Below are positions 36,335 to 43,386 of a stretch of DNA of 64,000 bases, piece after piece. The stretch is from CAZLBC01 sp964557575. Its GTDB lineage: Bacteria; Planctomycetota; Phycisphaerae; SM23-33. Where the stretch lies: contig CAZLBC010000004.1 of the NCBI GenBank assembly GCA_964557575.1, positions 1 through 64,000 on the forward strand. The letters run 5' to 3'. Numbering within the stretch: position 1 is the stretch's first letter; every line of letters starts with the position of its first letter. The notes beneath the pieces were generated by a model. It had not been told where the DNA came from and did not search any database. It was given only the letters and a program-made list of their open reading frames with translations. The position numbers and the translations under genes were made by a program.

Positions 36335-36459
36335 ACCAGCACCTCCATGTCCCTGGATCGAGGGCACCCCTGATTGATCCAGTTCTCAACGGTCTTCCGA
36401 CGCCAGCGAACGAGGGCATTGAGCTTCACCGGCCGAGGCATCTTGCCCGCGTCGGTCAC
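36331..36459 (-). CDS. very small helix-turn-helix/excisionase-like protein
   Basis: 36 residues from ATG 36441, or 42 from GTG 36459. The core RWRRKTVENWINQGCP resembles the recognition helix of excisionase/MerR-like proteins (W-x-x-R/K-T-V-x-x-W-I-x-x-G-x-P). It ends in an ATGA overlap with the next island gene. In integrative elements such proteins steer excision or control transcription. Too short for a confident family call. Confidence 0.5.
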   Translation of the reverse strand: MTDAGKMPRPVKLNALVRWRRKTVENWINQGCPRSRDMEVLV

Positions 36460-36517
36460 CTGAAGCGATCTTTTCCAAGTACCTATTCAACGGGAAAAGC
36501 CGCGAGTGATGGAGGTA

Positions 36518-37435
36518 TCAGAACTGCCACGGTCCTGGGGTCTGCCATTGCAGAGGCATCGGTTGTTCGGCCGCCAGATGTGACAGGATCGGGCTGAGGA
36601 ATGTTGCGATGCCGGCGACAACGTCTCTGAAGCCTTCAGGAATCCCCTGCGGCGCGGTCCGCCGCAGGAACGCTCGCCACTGGGCCTGCTTGTGGTCGAG
36701 CCCGGCGAAATCCTCGGTAAAGGCGGCTGGGGCCTCGATGACGGTGGTTCCGCGACGTGCGAACGTGCCGGCGACGGCCTGGGCCAATACCGCCCCGTCG
36801 AAGTCGAAGTGCTTTGAGAGGAAGTACACGTCGGCGAAGTCCTTCATACGGCTGTTCGCTTCGCCAAGGCTGACCATGGCCTCCAGCTTCTCGGCGATCA
36901 CGGACTCGCGAGGGTAGGCTCTGATCCTGGGGGCCGGCGCATCCAGCAGAACAGGGAACTCCTCTTCAAGCGGTGCGGGCGTGACCGCGTCCCCGAATCC
37001 CACGTCGATGATCAGCGGAATGCGGGCCGTGCCGAGTTTGCTTTCGACGCGAAGGCGGACGCCCTCGTATTGCATGTCCTCACGGATGATCTCGGCGGCG
37101 ACCGTCTCGGGGGCGTAGGCCATGCCGTCCGGAACGCCGGTCTCGATCCCACACACCTCGCGGAGCACGTTCTCAAGACCGGCCGGAGAGTTGTCTCCGG
37201 TCCCGAGCAGGTCCAGGTCTTGCGTGCTTCGGTATTGCTGGTCTGACCAGACGGCGAAGAGCATGGCTCCCTTGAGGATGAACCGATCCACGTGCTCCGA
37301 CTTGCTGAGCCGATAGAGGATTCGTTCCAAGCTGTAGCGTACCAGCAGGCGGTTGTAGTCCTGCCCCGTCTGCCGGGCCAGGTTCAGTAACCGCTGACGA
37401 ATGGATTGGGCGATATTGGCGTTCTGGTCACTCAC
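36518..37435 (-). CDS. abiEii: AbiEii-type nucleotidyltransferase toxin
   Basis: 305 residues from GTG 37435, which overlaps the abiEi stop as GTGA. Nucleotidyltransferase fold: FILKGAMLF (residues 53-60) and R69-S-T-Q-D-L-D, the metal-binding Asp pair at 73 and 75, then ESVIAEKLEAMVSLGEANSRMKDFADVYFL, a conserved AbiEii block. AbiEii toxins stop growth by transferring nucleotides to RNA, tRNA in the best-studied MenT relatives. All core motifs are intact, so it is probably active. Confidence 0.92.
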   Translation of the reverse strand: MSDQNANIAQSIRQRLLNLARQTGQDYNRLLVRYSLERILYRLSKSEHVDRFILKGAMLFAVWSDQQYRSTQDLDLLGTGDNSPAGLENVLREVCGIETGVPDGMAYAPETVAAEIIREDMQYEGVRLRVESKLGTARIPLIIDVGFGDAVTPAPLEEEFPVLLDAPAPRIRAYPRESVIAEKLEAMVSLGEANSRMKDFADVYFLSKHFDFDGAVLAQAVAGTFARRGTTVIEAPAAFTEDFAGLDHKQAQWRAFLRRTAPQGIPEGFRDVVAGIATFLSPILSHLAAEQPMPLQWQTPGPWQF

Positions 37436-38052
37436 GCAACAAGGGCCTCCAGGTAGGGTCGCATGATTTCGCCGACTCGGCACTTCGCCGCCAGGTCGCA
37501 AAGCTGGCTGACGGTGACACCATACTTCGAGCGGCTGTGGATGACCTCACGCAGGGCTTCGACCGCGACGTCCGTGCCCATCTTGTTGCGAAAGCGGAAG
37601 CAGTCGACCAGCGTCTTGGCCACGCTGTAGACGCGGGCCTCACCCGCAGGCGTCTGGTGTGTCTCGATGCCTTCCTCGTACATCCGGCCGGTGAGGTAGG
37701 TCAGTTCGAGGGGCGGGTAATCGACCCGGGGGCGGGCGGCTTTCGACGGAATTGCCAGCCAGACCTTGTGCGGCAGTTGCGTGCCGATCTCATGGAAACG
37801 CAGGGCCGACAGGAGACAGACCACGCCTTGCGGGACAAGCTTGCAGGCTTCGGCGAGGGTCTGGTTCTCCGTTGGCTCGGCGTCGGCGAGTTCGTACAGG
37901 CCCCGGCCAATGCGTGTCAGCAGGCCCTTTCGGCAAAGTCTGCGGATTTCCTCCGGGTGTACGCCGAGTTCGGCCACGTCGCGCGGACGAAACGGGCCGT
38001 GCTTCCGGGCGTAGTCGAGCGCCTTCTTCTGGTTGTCGCTGGTAATGGCCAT
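37432..38052 (-). CDS. abiEi: AbiEi-type antitoxin/autorepressor
   Basis: 206 residues. N-terminal winged helix (AITSDNQKKALDYARKHG, then RPRDVAELGVHPEEIRRLCRKGLLTRIGRGLY) and the C-terminal antitoxin domain (ETHQTPAGEARVYSVAKTLVDCFRFRNKMG). In AbiE systems the antitoxin counters the toxin without forming a stable complex and represses the operon by binding inverted repeats upstream; such a repeat is at 38125-38146. First gene of the two-gene operon. Confidence 0.92.
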   Translation of the reverse strand: MAITSDNQKKALDYARKHGPFRPRDVAELGVHPEEIRRLCRKGLLTRIGRGLYELADAEPTENQTLAEACKLVPQGVVCLLSALRFHEIGTQLPHKVWLAIPSKAARPRVDYPPLELTYLTGRMYEEGIETHQTPAGEARVYSVAKTLVDCFRFRNKMGTDVAVEALREVIHSRSKYGVTVSQLCDLAAKCRVGEIMRPYLEALVA

Positions 38053-38124
38053 GACGTGATATTATATCGGTACTTTTGCCTTACTACCATGACTTTATCA
38101 CGCCGTCCAATCGTGACAAGTCCT

Positions 38125-38146
38125 CGGTACTTGGCGATAAGTACCG
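38125..38146. promoter_or_regulatory. candidate AbiEi operator (inverted repeat)
   Basis: Perfect inverted repeat CGGTACTT (38125-38132) and AAGTACCG (38139-38146) with a 6-base spacer, 73 bp upstream of abiEi. A third copy of the half site, CGGTACTT, is at 38068-38075, close to the start codon. AbiEi proteins are known to bind paired repeats of about this size and autorepress. Confidence 0.6.
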
Positions 38147-38152
38147 CAGATT

Positions 38153-38353
38153 CTATCCAGTGGTCCCGCCAGCGATCAGCTTGGCGATGGCGGCCCGGTC
38201 GGTGGGGGCAGGCTGGCGATGACCTCGCGACGCTGTGGGCCGGGCAGATCGGCCAGGACGGCGAGTTTCGCCTCGCTGGTGCAAGCGCTGGCGCGAGCGC
38301 CGTTTGACGGTTTCGTAAGTGGCGTATCTGCGTCGTTTACGACGGTCGTATCG
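38153..38353 (-). pseudogene. 3' fragment of a broken island gene (possibly an integrase)
   Basis: On the minus strand a frame runs inward from the right repeat: EAKLAVLADLPGPQRREVIA in frame, then after a run of five C (38208-38204) the frame shifts and continues as PTDRAAIAKLIAGG to a TAG at 38155-38153. Restoring one base joins them into a typical charged C-terminal tail. The N-terminal part is absent: the frame meets the tRNA repeat. Such tails occur on recombinases and other mobile-element proteins, so the identity is only suggestive. Confidence 0.5.
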
Positions 38354-38399
38354 CTGCTCGACACGCAGGAGGTCGCTGGTTCAAGTCCAGCACGGCCCA
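38354..38399 (+). repeat. 46-bp attachment-type direct repeat, right copy
   Basis: Exact copy of the tRNA-Val 3' part (35943-35988), without the 5' half of a tRNA. Marks the right end of the mini-island. Confidence 0.9.
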
Positions 38400-38519
38400 C
38401 TGTTGTTTCACGATCTCGATTGCAGTACCGGCGGGGGCTCTCTTAGCGCCGAAACGGCCGTACTGTCAATCTTCCGCACATCCCGTGGCGTCTTGCGAGA
38501 ACGAAATTCGAGGAGGCTC

Positions 38520-38547
38520 TTGACATGCGGCGGGATATGCGTATTCT
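38520..38547 (+). promoter_or_regulatory. predicted promoter of leuB
   Basis: TTGACA at 38520-38525, 16-base spacer, TATTCT at 38542-38547, 65 bp ahead of the leuB start. It lies outside the island. The rest of the 212 bp between the right repeat and leuB shows no other signal. Confidence 0.55.
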
Positions 38548-38611
38548 TCTAACCTCGCATTGCCGGCAAATGCTTATGTCTCTATGTATCTTTGATACAA
38601 AGGATTGATAA

Positions 38612-39721
38612 ATGGCATCGCAATACAACATAGCCGTGATACCGGGGGACGGGACCGGTCCCGAAGTCACCGTGGAGGCGATCAAGGTCCTCGATGCGGT
38701 CGGGAAGAAGTTTTCGATCGGCATGGACTTCGAGTGGTTCGACTGGGGGGGCGACCGGTATATCGAGACCGGCGAGGTGGTCCCCGAAGATGCCGTCGAC
38801 ACGATGAAAAAGTTCGATGCGATCCTCCTGGGTGCCATCGGGCATCCCGACGTCAAGCCGGGGATACTGGAGAAGGGGATACTGCTGTTTTTGCGGTTCG
38901 CCCTCGACCAGTACATCAACCTCAGGCCGGTGAAGCTGTTTCCGGGGGTCGAGACGCCCCTGGCGGGCAAGGGGCCCGATGAAATCGATTATGTCGTCGT
39001 GCGGGAGAATACCGGCGGACTCTATACCGGTATCGGCGGTTTTACCATGAAGGGCACCGCACATGAGGTCGCCGTCCAGTCGATGGTCTATAACCGGGCG
39101 CAGGTCGAACGATGCATTCGATACGCCTTTGAATATGCGCGGAAACGGCACGCGGCCGAGAATCCCTGGAAGGGACTGGGTGATAAAGACATCGAGGACG
39201 GCAAGACCGCCCAGTTGACGCTCTGCGGCAAGACGAACGTCCTGACGTACACATTCGATCTCTGGGAGCGGGTGTTTCACGATGTTGGCGACGAATATCC
39301 GGACGTCAAGCTCGACTACTGCCACGTTGATGCCACCTGCATGTGGATGGTGAAGAATCCCGAGTGGTTCGACGTCATCGTCACCTGCAACATGTTCGGG
39401 GATATCATCACCGACCTCGGCGCGATTACCCAGGGCGGCATGGGCATCGCCGCCGGCGGTAACATCAATCCGGACGGTGTCAGCATGTTCGAGCCGATCG
39501 GCGGATCGGCGCCGAAGTACACCGGAAAGGGGGTCATCAATCCCCTTGCGGCCGTCGCTTCGGGTGCCATGATGCTTGAGACACTGGGCGAAGCGGAGGC
39601 CGCCGCGGCGATCGAGGAAGCGATGGCTCGCGTTACCGGCGATAAACTCGATTCAATGGCCGCCGGACGGATGGGGTATTCGACCGCGGAAGTAGGGGAC
39701 CTGGTGGTCGATAACCTCTAG
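38612..39721 (+). CDS. leuB: 3-isopropylmalate dehydrogenase (isocitrate/isopropylmalate family)
   Basis: 369 residues. NAD-dependent oxidative decarboxylation of 3-isopropylmalate in leucine synthesis. Family motifs: IPGDGTGPEV at the N-terminus, LLGAIGHPDVKPGILEKG and LRFALDQYINLRPVKL (substrate loop, Arg residues), VRENTGGLYTG, then the metal site NMFGDIITDLG and GGSAPKYTGKGVINP near the end. The loop suggests isopropylmalate rather than isocitrate; tartrate dehydrogenase cannot be excluded. AAAGGA lies seven bases before ATG. No leuA, C or D next to it. Confidence 0.9.
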   Translation: MASQYNIAVIPGDGTGPEVTVEAIKVLDAVGKKFSIGMDFEWFDWGGDRYIETGEVVPEDAVDTMKKFDAILLGAIGHPDVKPGILEKGILLFLRFALDQYINLRPVKLFPGVETPLAGKGPDEIDYVVVRENTGGLYTGIGGFTMKGTAHEVAVQSMVYNRAQVERCIRYAFEYARKRHAAENPWKGLGDKDIEDGKTAQLTLCGKTNVLTYTFDLWERVFHDVGDEYPDVKLDYCHVDATCMWMVKNPEWFDVIVTCNMFGDIITDLGAITQGGMGIAAGGNINPDGVSMFEPIGGSAPKYTGKGVINPLAAVASGAMMLETLGEAEAAAAIEEAMARVTGDKLDSMAAGRMGYSTAEVGDLVVDNL

Positions 39722-39766
39722 GATCCGCTTTGTAAGAGGAATTCACCCAAAATGACCGAAAAAGGT

Positions 39767-39793
39767 TTGAAAAATTTCTGATTGTGATAATAT
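39767..39793 (+). promoter_or_regulatory. predicted promoter of the ABC-2 operon
   Basis: TTGAAA (39767-39772), 15-base spacer, TAATAT (39788-39793), in an AT-rich stretch 88 bp before the first gene. The short spacer makes it tentative. Confidence 0.4.
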
Positions 39794-39880
39794 TTTTGTG
39801 ATTTCGATGAACGGGTCGGTCGTTTGAAAGGTACATATTGAAAATCAATCGTAAGTATTCCCGAGAAAGAGGATGAGAAT

Positions 39881-40627
39881 ATGCCGCTGATAGACATTCA
39901 GAAACTCAGGAAGGTCTTCGGCCCCATCGTGGCGGTTGACGACGTGTCGTTTTCCGTCGATCGGGGCGAAGTGGTGGGCTTTCTCGGTCCCAACGGGGCC
40001 GGGAAGTCGACGACGATGAAAATGCTGTGCTGTTTCCTGCCCCCCGACGGCGGGACGGCGACCATCGCGGGAAACGATATCAACGCGGACCCCGTGGGCG
40101 TTCGAAAATCCCTCGGGTATGTCGCCGAAAACGTGCCGCTGTACAACGAGATGACCACGGAAGGATTTCTCGATTTCGTCTGCGACATTCGCCGGATTGC
40201 CGGCGAGGACAGAACAAAGGCCGTCGACAGGGTCGTCGACTCCTGTGCGCTCGGGGACGTCTTTCACCAGCAGATCGGCACCCTTTCCAAGGGATTCAGG
40301 CGCCGGGTCGGACTCGCCCAGGCGCTGATTCACGACCCGGAGGTGCTCATACTCGACGAGCCGACGGACGGGCTTGACCCGAACCAGAAGCACGAGGTAC
40401 GGGAGCTGATCAAGGAGATGGCCCCGGGAAAGGGAATCGTCATCTCCACCCACATTCTCGAGGAGGTCGATGCCGTGTGCAGCAGAATCATTATTATCGA
40501 TCAGGGCCGGTTGCGGGTGGACGGCACCCCCGGCGAAGTCCGTGAACAGGGCGGCGGCTCCCTCGAGCAGTTGTTTCGCGACCTGACGACGTCGGATGCC
40601 GCGGAAACGGGAGGCGGCCATGAATAA
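39881..40627 (+). CDS. ABC transporter ATP-binding protein, GldA/YxlF type
   Basis: 248 residues. Walker A GPNGAGKST (36-44), signature LSKGFRRRVGLAQAL near 134, Walker B VLILDEPTDGLDP and the switch His in STHILEE. Subfamily DRA/GldA (ABC-2 exporters). AGAGGA lies seven bases before ATG. First of four tightly packed genes: ATPase, permease, GldG-like protein, DUF4340 protein. In Bacteroidetes the related GldA-GldF-GldG serve gliding; in other phyla the same set occurs without gliding and its cargo is unknown. Confidence 0.93.
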   Translation: MPLIDIQKLRKVFGPIVAVDDVSFSVDRGEVVGFLGPNGAGKSTTMKMLCCFLPPDGGTATIAGNDINADPVGVRKSLGYVAENVPLYNEMTTEGFLDFVCDIRRIAGEDRTKAVDRVVDSCALGDVFHQQIGTLSKGFRRRVGLAQALIHDPEVLILDEPTDGLDPNQKHEVRELIKEMAPGKGIVISTHILEEVDAVCSRIIIIDQGRLRVDGTPGEVREQGGGSLEQLFRDLTTSDAAETGGGHE

Positions 40628-41354
40628 CGTACTCAGCATCTACAAGCGGGAGATCAAGAGCTATTTCACGACGCCGCTGGCGTACGTGTACATCGTGATC
40701 TTCCTGATACTCAGTTCCTACGTGACGTTCTCCAAGAACAACTTTTTCGAGCGGCGGACCTGTTCGCTGGATGCCTTCTTCCAGGACATGCCGCTGCTGC
40801 TGATTCTCCTGGTGCCGGCGGTGGCAATGCGGCTCTGGGCCGAGGAGCGCGAGACGGGCTCGATCGAGCTGCTCTTTTCGCTGCCGGTCACGGCGATCCA
40901 GGCGGTCCTGGGAAAGTTTTTCGCCGCGTGGTCCGTGCTCGGCATTTCCCTGGTCCTGACGTTTCCGATGGTCATAACGGTCGCCCTGCTGGGCAATCCC
41001 GACGAGGGGCCGATCATGGTCGGCTACCTGGGAACGTTTCTCATGGCGGGCGCCTACCTGGCCATCGGGAGTTTCTGCTCAATGCTGAGCAAGAGCCAGG
41101 TGATCGCGTTTGTCATGGGTGTCGCGTTCTGCCTGGCCTTTTATATACCCGGGAATCCGTCGGTCATGAATTTCTTTTCCGGTTTTCTTCCCGACGGGCT
41201 GGTAAAGCAGGGTGAAATGCTCTCGTCCGTCTCCCGGTTCGATTCGCTCAGGAGGGGGGTTCTCGATCTTCGGGACGCCTTCTTCTTTATCTTCCTCGCC
41301 GCGGGCTGGCTGTGGGCCAATGTCATCCTGCTCGAGGAAAGGAGAGCCGCATAA
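40620..41354 (+). CDS. ABC-2 type permease, GldF-like
   Basis: 244 residues with six hydrophobic segments: NNVLSIYKREIKSYFTTPLA start typical of GldF, LLLILLVPAVAMRLWAEERETGSIELL coupling region (split by the membrane), then alternating helices to the C-terminus. ATG 40620 overlaps the ATPase gene by 8 bp and the stop overlaps the next start as TAATG. Forms the membrane channel for the upstream ATPase. Confidence 0.9.
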   Translation: MNNVLSIYKREIKSYFTTPLAYVYIVIFLILSSYVTFSKNNFFERRTCSLDAFFQDMPLLLILLVPAVAMRLWAEERETGSIELLFSLPVTAIQAVLGKFFAAWSVLGISLVLTFPMVITVALLGNPDEGPIMVGYLGTFLMAGAYLAIGSFCSMLSKSQVIAFVMGVAFCLAFYIPGNPSVMNFFSGFLPDGLVKQGEMLSSVSRFDSLRRGVLDLRDAFFFIFLAAGWLWANVILLEERRAA

Positions 41355-43381
41355 TGAAGAGTATCATACGATTGTTCGTTGCCGTCGTATCCATCATCGT
41401 CATCACGATCTGTGCGGCGCTGATATGGCGCAAGGTGTTTCCGGCGGAGATCGACGTCACCGAACACAGCATCTACACGCTTTCCGGCAGCACGAAGAAC
41501 GTTATCGACAAGCTGAATCACCCCGTGACGCTGAAACTGTACTACGCCCGAAAGGCCGCGATGAAGGTCGGCAGCGACCAGTTGCGGTACTGGAACCAGT
41601 ACTATCTCTACGTCAGGGACCTGCTGCAGAAGTACGACGAGGTAGGCGGCGCCAAGGTGGATCTCGAGGTCATCGACCCCCGCACGTTCTCCCGCAAGGA
41701 AGAAGAGGCCACCGAGTACGGCATACGCCAGTTCCCGATCACCGACGACGAGAATTTCTACTTCGGCCTCGCCGTCGTTTCGGAGATGGGCAAGGTTGAG
41801 ACGATAGAGTTTTTCTCGCCGGAACGCCAGGATTTCATCGAGTACGACATCACCAAGCTCGTCTCCGCCATGATGGAATCGGAAAAGCAGAAGGTCGGCC
41901 TCATCTCCTCGCTCCCGGTCCTCGGCCCCGGGGACATGAGCCCGTACCAGATGCAGATGATGCGGGCCCAGGGGCAGCAGATGCCGCGGCCGTGGTCTAT
42001 CGTTTCGCACCTCGAGCAGCTCAACTACGAACTGGAAAAGGTCGCGGTTAAAGACGCAGCCATTTCCGGGGATATCGACTTCCTGATGGTCGTCCACCCC
42101 AAGGGCCTCGACGAGGAAACGCTGTTCGCCATTGACCAGTACGTCATGAAAGGCGGCAAGCTTATCGTTTTCGTCGACCCGTTCTGCCGGGCCGATCAGC
42201 CCCAGGCGATGGGCAGGAACCAGATGCAGGCCATGATGACCCACGAGGCGTCGTCCGACCTGAGCCTGTTGGAGAACTGGGGTGTGGAACTGGCAAAGTC
42301 GGAGGGCACGTACGAAATAGCCGCCGACATCAGCCTGGCCCGCAAGAGGATGATGCAGGGGCAGCTCCCGGCGCGGTTCCTGCCGGACATGGTACTCGGC
42401 GGTCCCGAGTGCCTCAACGAAGACGAAGTGATGGTCCAGGGGTTCAACAGCATCCGCGTCAGCATGGCCGGCTATCTCCGCGAGGTGCCCGGCTTTGCCG
42501 AGGGCGCAGCCGTCGACATTCGACCGCTGATCCATACCACCAGGGATCACTCGATGATCTGGATTCCGGAGGGCGTCTTCGAGATGCGGATGCCGCAGCC
42601 GAAGAAGATCCTGCAGGAGGCGAAGGAAGTCGGCGATTCCCTGACCCTCGCCTGCCTGATTACGGGTGCGATTGAAACCGGTTATCCCGACGGTATCGAT
42701 ATCGACGCGGTAGCGGATAAGGAAATGAATGACGACAAGGATGAGGACGGGGACGAAAAAGAAAATGACGAAAAGGATGAAGACAAGGACAAAGACGACA
42801 AGAAACACCTCGAACCCGTCAAGAAGGCCGCCGAGGGGGCGACCGTGCTGGTCGTTTCCGATGTGGACATGATCACTGACACGATGGCCTATACCAATGT
42901 CTTCGGCATGGTCTCGCCCTCGGGCGACAACGCTCCGTTCCTCGTCAACGCACTCGATTTTCTCGCCGGCAGCAACGAGCTGATCGCGCTGCGGTCGCGG
43001 GGGCGGGCGCAGCGTCCCTTCGAGCTGTTCGAGGAGATCGAGCGGGAAGAGGAACAGAAGATCGCCGACGAAGACCAGAAGCTGCAGGCCAAAATCGACG
43101 AATACAACAAGGAGATATCCGATCTCGCGAAGAAGGGCGGCGACGGGGATGTCCTGGTCGACCAGGTAATGAAGCGGCGCAGGGAACTCCAGTCGAAGCT
43201 GCTGGATGCCAGGAGAAAACAGCGCGACCTGAAGAGCGGCAGCAGGGCCAGGATAGAATCCCTGCAATGGAACAGCAAGGTCTTCAACATGCTCGGCGCG
43301 CCGGTCATACTCCTGCTGATCGCGATCTCTATCTGGATATACAGATATAATCGACGGTGTTCGCAACTTCAGAAGAGGTAA
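41354..43381 (+). CDS. GldG-like ABC transporter auxiliary protein
   Basis: 675 residues. N-terminal membrane helix (5-27), DVTEHSIYTLS as in GldG/ABC_transp_aux proteins, a large extracytoplasmic domain with a ThuA/GATase-like fold (KVGLISSLPVLGPG; GKLIVFVDPF), and a C-terminal membrane helix (about 645-667). Residues 455-487 are a low-complexity charged insert of K, D and E, and a coiled coil follows near 555-625 (EIEREEEQKIADEDQKLQAK). The start overlaps the permease stop. Role inferred: periplasmic part of the exporter. Confidence 0.88.
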   Translation: MKSIIRLFVAVVSIIVITICAALIWRKVFPAEIDVTEHSIYTLSGSTKNVIDKLNHPVTLKLYYARKAAMKVGSDQLRYWNQYYLYVRDLLQKYDEVGGAKVDLEVIDPRTFSRKEEEATEYGIRQFPITDDENFYFGLAVVSEMGKVETIEFFSPERQDFIEYDITKLVSAMMESEKQKVGLISSLPVLGPGDMSPYQMQMMRAQGQQMPRPWSIVSHLEQLNYELEKVAVKDAAISGDIDFLMVVHPKGLDEETLFAIDQYVMKGGKLIVFVDPFCRADQPQAMGRNQMQAMMTHEASSDLSLLENWGVELAKSEGTYEIAADISLARKRMMQGQLPARFLPDMVLGGPECLNEDEVMVQGFNSIRVSMAGYLREVPGFAEGAAVDIRPLIHTTRDHSMIWIPEGVFEMRMPQPKKILQEAKEVGDSLTLACLITGAIETGYPDGIDIDAVADKEMNDDKDEDGDEKENDEKDEDKDKDDKKHLEPVKKAAEGATVLVVSDVDMITDTMAYTNVFGMVSPSGDNAPFLVNALDFLAGSNELIALRSRGRAQRPFELFEEIEREEEQKIADEDQKLQAKIDEYNKEISDLAKKGGDGDVLVDQVMKRRRELQSKLLDARRKQRDLKSGSRARIESLQWNSKVFNMLGAPVILLLIAISIWIYRYNRRCSQLQKR

Positions 43382-43386
43382 ATGAA

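Larger units (their letters stand above)
35989..38399. mobile_element. 2.4-kb tRNA-Val-integrated mini-island with AbiE module
   Basis: Bounded by the tRNA-Val 3' end and its exact 46-bp copy. Contents, all on the minus strand: a hypothetical gene coupled to a very small helix-turn-helix gene, abiEii and abiEi, then a frameshifted gene fragment at the right end. No complete integrase is present, so the element is either a decayed remnant or moves only with help from elsewhere. The AbiE pair could explain its retention, by post-segregational killing or phage defence. Confidence 0.8.

Noticed and set aside
38176..38400. 74-residue minus-strand frame beginning MGRAGLEPATSC
   Set aside because: The first 15 residues are antisense translation of the tRNA-Val repeat, a well-known false gene; only the part left of the repeat is kept, as a pseudogene fragment.
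41141..43366. 741-residue minus-strand frame opposite the GldG-like gene
   Set aside because: Shadow of the coding strand; the acidic Lys/Asp repeats appear as runs of hydrophobic residues in it.
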